43,238 nt of DNA from Gammaproteobacteria bacterium (GTDB lineage Bacteria; Pseudomonadota; Gammaproteobacteria; Steroidobacterales; GCA-2729495), in the NCBI GenBank assembly GCA_030066665.1, contig JASJBD010000013.1, forward strand, positions 1 through 43,238. The letters run 5' to 3'. The notes under the pieces were generated by a model. The model did no database searches and was not told where the DNA came from. It worked only from the letters and a program-made list of their open reading frames with translations. A program made the translations under genes and the position numbers. Below are positions 14,706 to 24,099 of this stretch, piece by piece; positions within the stretch are counted from its first letter, which is position 1, and each line of letters begins with the position of its first letter.

Positions 14706-15395
14706 TCAGTGCAGCGCGCTAACCGGAGAAACCCCGAACAGGCGCATGTGATACATCAGAAATCCCAGGAAGGCCACAACCGCCAGCAGGATGCGCCACC
14801 AGCCCAGCTCGCGGATTGATAGTTGATTGCGACCCTGCACGATCGCTGCGAATGGGATCACCGAGGTCTGCATTGCGAAGCTGCGCCATTGGTCACCCAT
14901 TTTCGCAGCCCGTTTGCCATCAATGGAGTAGGCACCCGGCACGACGAGTAAGAACAAACTCCCGAACAGGATCAAACTGGCCAGGTCACCATTTACAATC
15001 AGGTGGGTCAGGGACCAGAGCGCGACACCCATTAGAAACGGATGCCGCGTGATCCGCAGGATGCCCTTTACGACGTTCTCTTTTTCCAGCAGACCTTCCG
15101 CACCGACCAGGGTCGGGCTCGGCGTCGTCAGGCCGATCACGACCAGCAGGAACGCCAGAAACATCAGGATCAGCGCAGGAATCTGCAACGCATAAAGCTG
15201 TCCCCAGGTCTCGACATACGGCGCCACTTTGTAGCTGTCCGCGAGCCACGAGATTAGCAACAGCGATAGCACAGAGTAGGCAATCAGGTAGCCGCGCTCG
15301 CCGATCATGCCGACCAGCATGCCGCGCACCGGCGTCCCGGCAATACCCAGATGTGAACCACAAAACGCCACGGCTGCCAGCACCAGTTCCGTCAT
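14706..15395 (-). CDS. NnrU-family integral membrane protein
   Basis: 229 residues with about five to six hydrophobic segments (near 36-52, 68-90, 120-134, 138-155 and 200-217). The RITRHPFLMG stretch (RHP at 117-119) is typical of NnrU and related isoprenylcysteine-methyltransferase-like folds. NnrU was named for genes near denitrification loci; its biochemical role is not settled, and no denitrification gene is seen here. AAGGA lies 7 bases before the ATG, supporting the start. It is divergent from the molybdenum hydroxylase gene with 61 bases between them. Inner membrane location is confident; function is not. Confidence 0.8.
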   Translation of the reverse strand: MTELVLAAVAFCGSHLGIAGTPVRGMLVGMIGERGYLIAYSVLSLLLISWLADSYKVAPYVETWGQLYALQIPALILMFLAFLLVVIGLTTPSPTLVGAEGLLEKENVVKGILRITRHPFLMGVALWSLTHLIVNGDLASLILFGSLFLLVVPGAYSIDGKRAAKMGDQWRSFAMQTSVIPFAAIVQGRNQLSIRELGWWRILLAVVAFLGFLMYHMRLFGVSPVSALH

Positions 15396-15456
15396 CCTCG
15401 GGTCCTTCGCGGTTGATCGATGCGTGTTAACTTACCATTCGCGGGATGAATGTTTC

Positions 15457-17658
15457 ATGTTCAAGCTGACACGTCGACGTTTGCTGGCAGGCACGGCCGC
15501 CGTGGCCGGCGGCGGCCTGGTATTGGCGTTGCTCGACGAAGACGCTGCCGAGTCGCGGCTCGTTAACACGCCGGGCATCCTGGAACCGAACGCGTATCTC
15601 CAGATTACGCCTGCGGGCGAGATCATTTTGCAAATCGACAAGGCCGAAATGGGTCAGGGTGTGATCACCGGCTTTGTCACGCTGGTGGCGGAGGAGCTGG
15701 GCGTGCGGCCCGCGCAGATCGACTGGCGGGCTGCGCCGATTCACCCGCTGTTTCAGACGCCGAGTCAAATCACCAGCGAGAGCCGGAGCATGCGCTCGCG
15801 CTGGGACATCCTGCGACTCACCGGCGCGCGCGCGCGGGAAATGTTGCGTGCCGCCGCCGCCGAGCGCTGGGCGGTTGCAGCTGACGATATCACCGTGCTC
15901 GGTAATGGCAGTCTGCGTGATGAAACGAGCGGCGATATTGTTGGTTATGGCGCGCTAGCCGAGGCGGCCGCCCGGCAAGCCGTGCCGCGTGAACCGCCGC
16001 TGACGGCTGCGGCGGATTACAAATACATTGGCACCGACGTGCAGCGCCCCGACGCCGCCGCAAAGGTGTACGGCACCGCCGTGTTCGGCACGGACGTTCG
16101 CGTCGCAGGCATGAAAATGGCCGTGATTCTGCGGCCGCCGCGCTTCGGCGATGAGTTGCTCGAGTTCGATGGCAGTGCGGCGGCAGCTCAGGCTGGAGTG
16201 ACGGCGGTTCTTGAGGTGCCGGCCGGCGTCGCGGTGGTTGCCGATACCTGGTGGGCGGCGCACCAGGCGCGGCAGCTAATCAAAGCCCAATGGTCCGACG
16301 GGCCGCTGGCGGGATTCGGGCCGGAGGAGTTACGTCGTGCCCACGTTGACCGGATGGCCGCGGAGGAATCCGTCGAAGCGCGGGACGACGGGGATATCGA
16401 TGCGGGATTCGCCGCGGCCACAAAGGTTGTTGCGGCTGATTACAGCGCGCCCTTCCTGGCGCACGTGACGATGGAACCGATGAACGCGACGGTCCGGGTT
16501 ACCGCAGAGTCGTGTGAAATCTGGGCGCCATCGCAGGGACCGGATCTTTGTCAGCAGGTTGCGCGCAAACTCACCGGCCTATCGCGGGAGCAGATCGTGG
16601 TGCACACGCCGCTACTGGGCGGCGGTTTCGGCCGCCGGGCGACCGTCGACTATGTTGCCGAAGCCATCACGATTGCCCAGCAGCTGTCCGGCGTGCCGAT
16701 ACAGCTGCTCTGGAGCCGCGAGGACGACCTGCGCGGCGACTACTTTCGTGGGGCGACCAGTCATCGCCTGCGGGTTGCCCTCGACGATGAGAACCGGCCA
16801 ATCGCCTGGCATCACAGCCTCGCTGCGCCCGTTGTCAGTCAGAACTTCATGGAGCCGTGGCTGGGATCGATCCTGCCGGAGTGGTTTTCGCAGGGTAGCG
16901 TCGAATCCGTCACCCGGTTGGCGTTGGGTGTGCAACGCCGGTTTTTTGGACCATTCCAGGCCTGGGATGGCGCGGTCACGGTACCGTATGCGATCCCCAA
17001 CCTGCGTGTCGACGTGCGCGAGGTTGAAAACGGCCTCCGCGTGGGTATCTGGCGCTCGGTCGGCAACTCCTACAACGCGTTTGTCGTGGAGAGCTTTATC
17101 GACGAGCTGGCGCATGAGCTTGATGCAGATCCGGTCGACCTTCGCCGCAGTCTGCTGACCGAGCATCCGCGCCACCTCGCGGTGCTGGATCGCCTGATCA
17201 AAGAAGCCGAGCAGGTTTCGTTACCCGCCGGCCGTACTCGCGGGCTGGCGCTGCATGCCAGTTTCGACTCCGTCATCGGCCAGGTGGCGGAGGTCTCCGT
17301 ATCGCCCGCGGGCGTGATTCGCGTGCACCGAGTAATTTGCGTGGTCGACTGCGGCCTCGCGATCAATCCGGATATCGTTAAAGCGCAGATGGAAAGCGGC
17401 ATCGTCTGCGGCCTGACCGCGGCGCTTTACAGTGACGTGAAATTCGCGGACGGCAAGGTGCTGGACAGCAATTTCCACGACCACCCGGTGCTACGCCTGC
17501 GTGAAATGCCCGCGATCGATACTCACATTATCGAGTCGGGTCCTGCGCCGGCTGGGATTGGCGAAGCCGGCACTCCAGCGATTGCGCCTGCGATCGCGAA
17601 CGCGGTATTCGCGGCCACGGGCACGCGCCTGCGCGATCTGCCACTCAGACTGAGCTGA
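15457..17658 (+). CDS. xanthine dehydrogenase-family molybdopterin-binding large subunit (IorB-like), Tat-exported
   Basis: 733 residues from ATG 15457; the longer frame upstream overlaps the divergent NnrU gene and is rejected. A Tat signal KLTRRRLLAGTAAVAGGG opens the protein. Molybdenum-site motifs resemble the isoquinoline 1-oxidoreductase beta family: EMGQGVITG (64-72), LLGGGFGRR (386-394), GIWRSVGNSYNA (530-541) and GIGEAG with catalytic-type Glu703. Such enzymes hydroxylate N-heterocycles or aldehydes and pass electrons to a separate 2Fe-2S subunit and cytochromes. No 2Fe-2S subunit or maturation gene is adjacent, so the partner must be elsewhere. First gene of a five-gene unit; its stop overlaps the next start (TGATG). 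Confidence 0.85.
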   Translation: MFKLTRRRLLAGTAAVAGGGLVLALLDEDAAESRLVNTPGILEPNAYLQITPAGEIILQIDKAEMGQGVITGFVTLVAEELGVRPAQIDWRAAPIHPLFQTPSQITSESRSMRSRWDILRLTGARAREMLRAAAAERWAVAADDITVLGNGSLRDETSGDIVGYGALAEAAARQAVPREPPLTAAADYKYIGTDVQRPDAAAKVYGTAVFGTDVRVAGMKMAVILRPPRFGDELLEFDGSAAAAQAGVTAVLEVPAGVAVVADTWWAAHQARQLIKAQWSDGPLAGFGPEELRRAHVDRMAAEESVEARDDGDIDAGFAAATKVVAADYSAPFLAHVTMEPMNATVRVTAESCEIWAPSQGPDLCQQVARKLTGLSREQIVVHTPLLGGGFGRRATVDYVAEAITIAQQLSGVPIQLLWSREDDLRGDYFRGATSHRLRVALDDENRPIAWHHSLAAPVVSQNFMEPWLGSILPEWFSQGSVESVTRLALGVQRRFFGPFQAWDGAVTVPYAIPNLRVDVREVENGLRVGIWRSVGNSYNAFVVESFIDELAHELDADPVDLRRSLLTEHPRHLAVLDRLIKEAEQVSLPAGRTRGLALHASFDSVIGQVAEVSVSPAGVIRVHRVICVVDCGLAINPDIVKAQMESGIVCGLTAALYSDVKFADGKVLDSNFHDHPVLRLREMPAIDTHIIESGPAPAGIGEAGTPAIAPAIANAVFAATGTRLRDLPLRLS

Positions 17659-18428
17659 TGCTGACGGGCAAAACCGGCAAACTGTTCGTCGTGCTGTCAG
17701 GGTTCTTCCTGGCGAATGCGCTGCTGGCCGAGTTCGTCGGCATCAAGATCTTCGCGCTCGAACCAACCCTCGGCCTCCCGCCGCTGAACTGGAATCTGTT
17801 TGGCCAGGTTGGCTCGCTGAATTTCACTGTCGGTGTATTACTGTGGCCGTTCGTCTTCGTGATGACGGATGTCATCAACGAGTATTTCGGCAAGCGTGGC
17901 GTGCGTTTCATTACCTGGCTCGCGATCGGCCTGATCATTTATGCATTCGTGTTTGCCTATATGGCGATCCACGTGGCACCGACGGACTGGTGGATCGGCT
18001 CGATGGAAGCGCGCGGCGTGCCGGATATGCAGGCCGCATTTGCCGCGATTTTTGGCCAGGGTCTGTGGACCATCGGCGGATCGCTGACGGCGTTTCTGAT
18101 CGGCCAGTTGCTTGATGTCACAGTGTTCCACCGGATTCGACGCATCACGGGCGAGAAAAAGGTCTGGCTGCGTGCGACGGGCTCCACGCTTGTTTCGCAA
18201 TTCGTCGACAGCTTTGTCGTGCTGTATATCGCCTTCGTGCTCGGTCCACAGCAGTGGAGCATGAGCCAGTTTTTCGCCGTCGGCAGTGTCAACTATACTT
18301 ACAAATTTCTCGCGGCAATAGCGATGACGCCCCTGATCTATCTGGCGCATATGCTCATCGATCGCTACCTCGGTGCCGAGGCCGATCACGTCAAGGCGCT
18401 GGCTGCGGATGACCATGCGGAGTGGTAG
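17658..18428 (+). CDS. yhhQ: queuosine precursor transporter, VUT family
   Basis: 256 residues, about six hydrophobic segments. The family signature PFVFVMTDVINEYFGKR (64-80) and later STLVSQFVDSFVVLYIAF and KFLAAIAMTPLIYLAH are clear. YhhQ imports queuosine precursors (preQ0/preQ1) through the inner membrane for tRNA wobble modification. The ATG overlaps the stop of the molybdenum hydroxylase by one base. Function is assigned from established family knowledge; the genomic context (oxidoreductase, acetyltransferase) adds no support. Confidence 0.85.
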   Translation: MLTGKTGKLFVVLSGFFLANALLAEFVGIKIFALEPTLGLPPLNWNLFGQVGSLNFTVGVLLWPFVFVMTDVINEYFGKRGVRFITWLAIGLIIYAFVFAYMAIHVAPTDWWIGSMEARGVPDMQAAFAAIFGQGLWTIGGSLTAFLIGQLLDVTVFHRIRRITGEKKVWLRATGSTLVSQFVDSFVVLYIAFVLGPQQWSMSQFFAVGSVNYTYKFLAAIAMTPLIYLAHMLIDRYLGAEADHVKALAADDHAEW

Positions 18429-18439
18429 TTGGTCGCGAA

Positions 18440-18925
18440 ATGTCCCTGGCCTATGAATTCCTGGCAGATCGCGAGGATGCCCTGCCGCTGATCGCCAAGT
18501 GGTATTTCGACGAGTGGGGCTATCTGAAGAAAGGCGCAACGCTGGCGAGCACCGTGGAACGGCTGCGGCACTCGCTGAACCGGGACCGGATTCCGTTCAT
18601 TCTCGTGGCCACTGCCGATGGGGACATTATTGGTGCTGCGGAACTCAAATATCGGGAAATGGCAGAGATGTTTCCGGAAAAGGAGCACTGGATTGGTGGC
18701 GTATACGTCGCGTCAAAACACCGGGGCCATGGCTTCGCTTCCCTGATTGCGGAGGAAATCGCGTGCCGGGCGCCGGCCTACGGCGTTGAGGTCTTGCATT
18801 TACAGACCGAGATGCTGGATGGTGGGCTGTACGCGCGACTGGGCTGGGTGCCGACCGATCAGGTCAACAATCGTGGTCTGGAAGTGCTGGTCATGGAACG
18901 TTACGTGGGTGAACGTAATGAATAG
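18440..18925 (+). CDS. GNAT-family N-acetyltransferase
   Basis: 161 residues from ATG 18440; a GTG at 18422 overlapping the transporter stop would add six residues. The acetyl-CoA pyrophosphate loop is seen as KHRGHGFASL (94-103) after strand GGVYVAS, followed by the late strand VEVLHLQ and GLYARLGW typical of GNAT proteins. It should transfer an acetyl group from acetyl-CoA to an amine of an unknown substrate in the cytoplasm. Its 3' end overlaps the next start by eight bases, so co-translation is likely. Confidence 0.8.
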   Translation: MSLAYEFLADREDALPLIAKWYFDEWGYLKKGATLASTVERLRHSLNRDRIPFILVATADGDIIGAAELKYREMAEMFPEKEHWIGGVYVASKHRGHGFASLIAEEIACRAPAYGVEVLHLQTEMLDGGLYARLGWVPTDQVNNRGLEVLVMERYVGERNE

Positions 18926-19358
18926 AGAATTGGAACAAGCTGTCCGCAACGAAGTGGAACGTTTGCACGATTTCTTCGTGAGCTGGTTCGCGGGTGAATT
19001 ACCGGAGACAAGTCTCGACGCAGGTTTCGTGGATCATCTCGGCCCCGACTTCGTGCTCATACCGCCGGGCGGCATTGTGCTGAGCAGGGACGACATCGCC
19101 GAAGCCATTCGCCAGAGTTACGCCAGCAATCCGGATTTCCGGATTGCGATCCGGGAAGTCAGGATTCGCCAGGTTCTTGACGACTACCTGGTGGTGACCT
19201 ACGAAGAATGGCAGCGCAACGCGCTGCAATCGTCACCGGCTGATAATGGCCGCCTGGCAACGGCGCTGTTTCGGCGCGGCCCGTCGCTGGAATGGCTGCA
19301 CGTGCACGAAACCTGGTTGCCGGAGGCAGTCATGACAGCGGGTCCGTATGACTTTTGA
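18918..19358 (+). CDS. NTF2-like / SnoaL-like small protein (DUF4440-type)
   Basis: 146 residues from ATG 18918, which overlaps the GNAT stop. The layout fits a cystatin-like NTF2 cone fold: helix LEQAVRNEVERLHDFFVSWF, then DHLGPDFVLIPPGG, a helix DDIAEAIRQSY, and strands ending LEWLHVHETWL. Such folds act as isomerases, hydrolases or binding proteins, so no reaction can be assigned. Cytoplasmic; no signal peptide. Alternative: a member of an uncharacterised conserved family co-inherited with the GNAT gene. Confidence 0.65.
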   Translation: MNRELEQAVRNEVERLHDFFVSWFAGELPETSLDAGFVDHLGPDFVLIPPGGIVLSRDDIAEAIRQSYASNPDFRIAIREVRIRQVLDDYLVVTYEEWQRNALQSSPADNGRLATALFRRGPSLEWLHVHETWLPEAVMTAGPYDF

Positions 19359-19367
19359 CGGTCACGC

Positions 19368-19721
19368 ATGAACGAAGCCGACGCCGAGAAGTTTCGCGCT
19401 CAGCTGCTTGATTCGAGGGCGGAACTGGAGACGCTCGAAGACGGCTATCGGCAGGCCGGTGAGACCGTGGAACTGGACCAGACCCGGGTCGGGCGGCTGT
19501 CCCGGATGGACGCGATGCAGGCGCAGCAAATGGCGCTGGAAGCGTCGCGGCGCCGGCAGCTCGAGCTGACTGCGATTGGCGCAGCCCTGCGTCGAATCGA
19601 TGCCGGGGACTACGGCTACTGTTTCGTGTGCGAGAACGAAATCGACCAGCGTCGACTGGCGGTCGATCCGACGGCAACCCGGTGCATCGACTGCGTCGAA
19701 CGACAGGATGCCGGCCCTTAA
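19368..19721 (+). CDS. short DksA/TraR-family zinc-finger protein
   Basis: 117 residues: an N-terminal helical hairpin (about 5-75) and a C4 zinc finger with Cys85, Cys88 (YCFVC) and Cys106, Cys109 (RCIDC). DksA proteins enter the RNA polymerase secondary channel and act with ppGpp; this one is shorter than DksA (about 150) and longer than TraR (about 70). The acidic tip residues of DksA are not evident: the coiled-coil tip region reads VELDQTRVGRLSRMDAM. It is last in the five-gene unit and its stop overlaps the convergent VOC gene by 3 bases. It may be a general regulator unrelated to its neighbours. Confidence 0.85.
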   Translation: MNEADAEKFRAQLLDSRAELETLEDGYRQAGETVELDQTRVGRLSRMDAMQAQQMALEASRRRQLELTAIGAALRRIDAGDYGYCFVCENEIDQRRLAVDPTATRCIDCVERQDAGP

Positions 19722-20281
19722 TCGGCGTCTTTCTGGTTTGCGGGTCGTTGAATAAGGTTGATCGCGACGCCGTCGCGATCGAAGAACAGCATCTCCAGCG
19801 AGTCATTACCCGGATCGTCGGACGGAAACAGTACCATCGGCGGCGAAACGATAGTGAAACCGGCGGCTTTCACGCGTGTATAAATGCCATGAATATCGTT
19901 CGTGATGAAAACGAACGCGACATCGCCCGTGCGAACTTCATTCGGCGCGGGCGGCGGCTGCGTGCCGTCGCCGTAAGAAAACAAGCCTACGTTACCGCTC
20001 AGCGTGTCACCCGACTGCAGGATAGCCAGCGATACTGTCTTGCCACGAGTTCCGAGCACGCGATTCACGGGCTTTCCCTCGAGCGTCCGCGCCACGCGGA
20101 CTCTGAGCCCGAGAATGTCGCGATACAGTTTCAGCGACTCCTCAAGGTCATGCACAAAAACGCTGGCGCGAAGCATCGGTGATAACAACTCACCCGCCGG
20201 CGCAACCGGCTCGGCAGCCCGGGCTATATCGCTTGCCTGCAAGACGGCCAGCACGGCCCACGGCAGAATATGAATCCTCAT
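19718..20281 (-). CDS. secreted VOC (glyoxalase/bleomycin resistance) superfamily protein
   Basis: 187 residues with a Sec signal peptide ending near ARA (residue 22). The VOC repeats follow: SVFVHDLEESLKLYRDILGL in the first module and VAFVFITNDIHGIYTRVKAAG plus EMLFFDRDGVAINLI in the second. VOC proteins include glyoxalase I, dioxygenases and binding proteins; a periplasmic member is unusual. AAGGA lies 6 bases before the ATG. It is monocistronic and ends against the DksA-like gene. Fold confident, activity unknown. Confidence 0.75.
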   Translation of the reverse strand: MRIHILPWAVLAVLQASDIARAAEPVAPAGELLSPMLRASVFVHDLEESLKLYRDILGLRVRVARTLEGKPVNRVLGTRGKTVSLAILQSGDTLSGNVGLFSYGDGTQPPPAPNEVRTGDVAFVFITNDIHGIYTRVKAAGFTIVSPPMVLFPSDDPGNDSLEMLFFDRDGVAINLIQRPANQKDAD

Positions 20282-20365
20282 AGCTCATCCTTGTCTGGGT
20301 GATCTTGTCGACACGGCATAATAGACGACTGTTAATGGATCGATTGAAATTTGATGGAGACAGCT

Positions 20366-21070
20366 GTGGACATTGCCAGACTCAAGCTCTATCACTACCC
20401 GTCGACGCGCAGTGCGCGCGTGAAATGGCTGCTGCACGAGTTGCTCGGCGACGATTTCGATGTGGAAGTCGTGTCTCTGTACGATGGTGTGCAATACCAG
20501 GCTGACTATCTGCGCAAGAATCCAAATCACGCCGTGCCGACATTGGAAATCACGCTAGCCAGCGGTGAGACCATGCACATGATTGAAAGCGGCGCGATGA
20601 TTTCGTTGCTCGCCGATGCTTTCCCGGACAAAGGCCTCGCACCGCCTGCCGGCGAGTTTTCAGCGGCGCGGGCAGATTACCTGCAGATGCTGCACTTTGG
20701 TGCCTCGTGGATGGACATGATGTTGTGGCAGATTCGGATCCACACGCATATCCTGCCGGAAGAGGAACGGGATGCGCGCACGGTCACGCGCTACGAGAAG
20801 AAATTTGCCGACGAAGTCGAGCCGCAGCTCCTTACCCGGCTGGAATCATCAGACAACATCTGCGGCGATACGTTTACCGCAGCCGATTGCGTCATGGGCC
20901 ACAATGTCGCCTGGGCCCGTCGTTACGGCCTCTGCACGGCTCGCACATTCCGCCAGTACCTGTCGCGTCTATCCAAGCGGCCGGCGTTCATCAGCGCATT
21001 CGCCGATGCGCACGAGTTCACCTTGGAGGTGCCGGACGGCCGACCCGTAAAGGAGCACTTCACGGGTTAG
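20366..21070 (+). CDS. glutathione S-transferase family protein
   Basis: 234 residues from GTG 20366, chosen because GGAG lies 6 bases before it; the ATG at 20354 has no ribosome site. The N-terminal thioredoxin fold opens [20 protein letters not shown], with NHAVPTLEI (cis-Pro region) and HMIESGAM (glutathione contact Glu-Ser). A helical C-terminal domain follows. It differs from the GST at 3594-4268 and is not a recent duplicate. Cytoplasmic conjugation or reduction with glutathione is likely; substrate unknown. The 3' end overlaps the convergent DUF255 gene by four bases. Confidence 0.8.
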   Translation: MDIARLKLYHYPSTRSARVKWLLHELLGDDFDVEVVSLYDGVQYQADYLRKNPNHAVPTLEITLASGETMHMIESGAMISLLADAFPDKGLAPPAGEFSAARADYLQMLHFGASWMDMMLWQIRIHTHILPEEERDARTVTRYEKKFADEVEPQLLTRLESSDNICGDTFTAADCVMGHNVAWARRYGLCTARTFRQYLSRLSKRPAFISAFADAHEFTLEVPDGRPVKEHFTG

Positions 21071-23142
21071 CTGGATTCGCGATTCGACCGAGTCTCGGAC
21101 AACAACGCGCCCAGCTCATCCAGCGATGTAATCGGCGCACTGCATTGCGGCCCCTCGCAAACGTACGCAACCGTCGTGTCGCGGGCCGTACGAATCGCAA
21201 GACTTTCGGGTAACTCCACGGTGTCTGCAGGAATCGCGAATGTCAGGCGGCGGGGCGCGTACACGGCATCCAGGTTCTGCCGCCACTCGCGGATATCGTG
21301 TTCGGCCCCGCGCAGGATCACGATGGTGGGCGGCTGCAGGAATTCCTCGAGCGCGGTGACCATTGACGGATGGCCATGCGGGAATTCCGACATCGGCGTC
21401 CACGCCGCGCGCAGCGTTTGCTCGGCGGCGTCGAGGTACCGCGATTCACCGAGCAGGTGACCGAGGCGACCAAGGGCCAGCGCGGCCACCGCATTACCCG
21501 ACGGTATGGCGTCGTCGGCCATCGAGCGCGACCGGTGAATCAGGCTTTCGTGATCCTCGGCCGTGAAATAGAATCCGCCGCGCTCCGCGTCGACAAACCG
21601 GGCGAGGAGCTGATCCGCGAGCCAGGCGGCAAACTCCAGGTGTGTGGAATCCCACCGGGATTGCAGCAATTCGATCACCGCATCGAGCAGAAACGCATGA
21701 TCATCGAGGTATGCCGGGAAGCGTGCCCGGTCATCCTTGTAACTGGCCAGTAGCTGACCCTCGACCACCAGTTTCTCCCGGATGAAGTCCAGCGAACCGG
21801 CTGCAATCGTGCTCAGGTCCTCGCGTTGCATGGCCCGGCTCGCAATGGCGAGGCCGCGAATCATCAGTCCGTTCCAACTCGTCAGAATCTTCTCGTCGCG
21901 TCCCGGCCAGATACGGGCGTCACGGGCCGCGAGCAATTTCGAGCGGGCGGTATCGAGCAGTCGGCGCGCGGCGGATTCGTTGATAGCGTTTGCGGCGGCG
22001 GCGTCCGCCAGGCTGGTCGTGATTCGCAGATGCCAGTGCCCTTCGAAATTCGGCGGTCCGTCGAGCCCAAAATGTGCCGCCAACACCGGGTATTCGTCTC
22101 CGGCCAGCAACTTGCGGACCTGGTCGGGAGTCCAGACATAGAACTTGCCTTCTTCACCCTCTGAATCCGCATCCAGGGTCGAAAAGAGACCTTCGTGCGG
22201 CGTATGCATGTCGCGTATGACCCAGTCCGCGGTTTCGTTTGCAACGCGGCGGAAAAGCTCATCACCGCTGACGAGCCAGGCCTGCGCGTACAATGCGAGC
22301 AGCGGACCGTTGTCGTACAGCATCTTCTCGAAGTGCGGGATGCTCCAGTACTGGTCGACAGAATAGCGGCAGAAGCCGCCACCGAGCTGATCGTAAATGC
22401 CGCCCTCCGCCATACGCGTGAGACTCAGCGCCACCGCATACAGCGCCTGGGTGTCCGGCTCCTCGGAATGGGCGCTGGCCCGCCAGTGCCGCAACAGGCG
22501 GTCGAGGCTGCCGGGATGTGGAAACTTCGGAGCGCCGCCGAAACCACCATGATCCGCATCGAACTGCTGCAGCAACGCATCGCGGGCACCTCGCAACGGC
22601 GCATCGTCCAGCGCATCGCCTGTGGGCGCGTCGCTGGTATCGATTTCAGCCAGGGCGGCGACCACCGCGTCACCGGTCGCTTGAATCTCGTCCTGTCGAG
22701 TCGCGTAGTACTCGGCAATGCGTTCCAGAAGTTCCGGGAACCCCGGCATGCCGTGCCGTGCAGTGTCCGGAAAGTAGGTGCCGCCGAAAAACGGTCGCTG
22801 GTCGTCGTGATGCAAAAACATGGTCAGTGGCCAACCGCCCGGCCGCCGCGCAATGAGCTGATGCGCCGTCTGGTAGATCTTGTCCAGGTCCGGGCGCTCC
22901 TCGCGGTCGACCTTGATGTTCACAAAATGCTTGTTCATCACCGCGGCGATTTTCGGGTTCTCGAATGACTCGTGGGCCATGACGTGACACCAGTGGCAGG
23001 CCGAGTAGCCGACGGACAGCAGGATGGGCCGCTGTTCGCGGCGGGCCAGATCCAGCGCATCATCGCCCCACGGGTACCAGTCGACCGGGTTGTCGGCATG
23101 TTGCAAGAGGTACGGGCTGCTTTCACTGGACAGGCGGTTCAT
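21067..23142 (-). CDS. DUF255 thioredoxin-fold / glycosidase-like protein (YyaL/SPATA20 family)
   Basis: 691 residues, usual length for the family. The N-terminal thioredoxin-like domain carries the redox-type motif ACHWCHVM (Cys49, Cys52) after [13 protein letters not shown], then [12 protein letters not shown] and GGTYFP. The rest is an alpha/alpha toroid resembling six-hairpin glycosidases ([36 protein letters not shown]). The protein is widely conserved but its reaction is not established. AAAGG lies 7 bases before the ATG. It diverges from lgt with 81 bases between them. Confidence 0.85.
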   Translation of the reverse strand: MNRLSSESSPYLLQHADNPVDWYPWGDDALDLARREQRPILLSVGYSACHWCHVMAHESFENPKIAAVMNKHFVNIKVDREERPDLDKIYQTAHQLIARRPGGWPLTMFLHHDDQRPFFGGTYFPDTARHGMPGFPELLERIAEYYATRQDEIQATGDAVVAALAEIDTSDAPTGDALDDAPLRGARDALLQQFDADHGGFGGAPKFPHPGSLDRLLRHWRASAHSEEPDTQALYAVALSLTRMAEGGIYDQLGGGFCRYSVDQYWSIPHFEKMLYDNGPLLALYAQAWLVSGDELFRRVANETADWVIRDMHTPHEGLFSTLDADSEGEEGKFYVWTPDQVRKLLAGDEYPVLAAHFGLDGPPNFEGHWHLRITTSLADAAAANAINESAARRLLDTARSKLLAARDARIWPGRDEKILTSWNGLMIRGLAIASRAMQREDLSTIAAGSLDFIREKLVVEGQLLASYKDDRARFPAYLDDHAFLLDAVIELLQSRWDSTHLEFAAWLADQLLARFVDAERGGFYFTAEDHESLIHRSRSMADDAIPSGNAVAALALGRLGHLLGESRYLDAAEQTLRAAWTPMSEFPHGHPSMVTALEEFLQPPTIVILRGAEHDIREWRQNLDAVYAPRRLTFAIPADTVELPESLAIRTARDTTVAYVCEGPQCSAPITSLDELGALLSETRSNRESS

Positions 23143-23223
23143 GCACGGGCCTTTCCATTCGTCGACACTCCGTCACTATACCGGTCATGTGGCGAAACTG
23201 CGTCGCCGGGTTAGACTTGCCTG

Positions 23224-24081
23224 ATGTGGGAGTACACCGGCTTCGATCCGGTTGCATTGCAGCTGGGCCCGCTGGCAATTCGCTGGTATGGCCTGATGTA
23301 CCTGATCGGCTTCGTCGGGGGCTGGTGGCTGGCGAAACGCCGCGCGGCGCGGCCCTGGTCGCCCTGTACACCGGAACAGGTCGATGACCTGCTGTTCTAC
23401 GTCGCCCTCGGCGTGATTCTCGGCGGGCGGGTGGGTTACATGCTGTTCTATGGCTGGTCTCAGCTGGTCGACGACCCGCTAAGCCTGTTCAAGGTCTGGG
23501 AAGGCGGCATGTCTTTCCACGGTGGATTCGTTGGTGTGATGATCGGCGTGGCGCTTTTCGCCCGCAAAATCGGTCGCGGCTTCTGGGAAGTCATCGATCA
23601 CGTCGCCCCGGTTGTTACGATTGGCCTGGGCGCCGGTCGTATCGGCAATTTCATCAACGGCGAGCTGTGGGGCAGCGAAACCAGCCTGCCCTGGGGCATC
23701 AAGGTGTCCTGCGAGCTCGATCCGGTCCTGTGTTTCACTCAGCTGGGGCTGCCGCGGGATACGCTCATGACACCGCCGCTCCATCCCACGCCGCTCTATG
23801 AGGCAGTGCTGGAGGGCCCGGTCCTGTTCCTGTTGCTGTGGGGTTTTTCGGCGAAACCCCGGCCGGTAATGGCCGTGTCGGCCGTTTTTCTGCTGGGCTA
23901 CGGCGCCTTCCGTTTCTTCGTGGAGTTCATGCGCCTGCCGGACGCCCACATTGGTTATTTGGCCTTTGGCTGGGTGACGATGGGCCATGTGTTGACCTTG
24001 CCGATGCTGGTTGCCGGGCTAATACTGCTGGTGCTGGCGTATCGCCGTCCGGTGACGAATCTCAGCGCCGCGGATAAATGA
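23224..24081 (+). CDS. lgt: prolipoprotein diacylglyceryl transferase
   Basis: 285 residues, seven predicted membrane segments. The Lgt signature GAGRIGNFINGELWG (136-150) includes Arg139 and Asn142, and MSFHGG holds His99, matching essential residues known from the E. coli enzyme (Arg143, His103). Lgt transfers diacylglycerol from phosphatidylglycerol to the lipobox cysteine of prolipoproteins in the inner membrane. Substrates in this window would include the subtilase (12012-14648) and RlpA. It is followed after 18 bases by thyA, an order common in gammaproteobacteria. Confidence 0.95.
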   Translation: MWEYTGFDPVALQLGPLAIRWYGLMYLIGFVGGWWLAKRRAARPWSPCTPEQVDDLLFYVALGVILGGRVGYMLFYGWSQLVDDPLSLFKVWEGGMSFHGGFVGVMIGVALFARKIGRGFWEVIDHVAPVVTIGLGAGRIGNFINGELWGSETSLPWGIKVSCELDPVLCFTQLGLPRDTLMTPPLHPTPLYEAVLEGPVLFLLLWGFSAKPRPVMAVSAVFLLGYGAFRFFVEFMRLPDAHIGYLAFGWVTMGHVLTLPMLVAGLILLVLAYRRPVTNLSAADK

Positions 24082-24099
24082 CTTGCAGGAGTTGGTAGC

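Noticed and set aside
17658..18428. Generic VUT-family annotation without substrate
   Set aside because: The MTDVINEYFGKR signature is that of the queuosine-precursor group, so the more specific call was kept.
20354..20365. ATG 20354 as start of the second GST
   Set aside because: It has no ribosome site, while GTG 20366 has GGAG at correct spacing formed by these bases.
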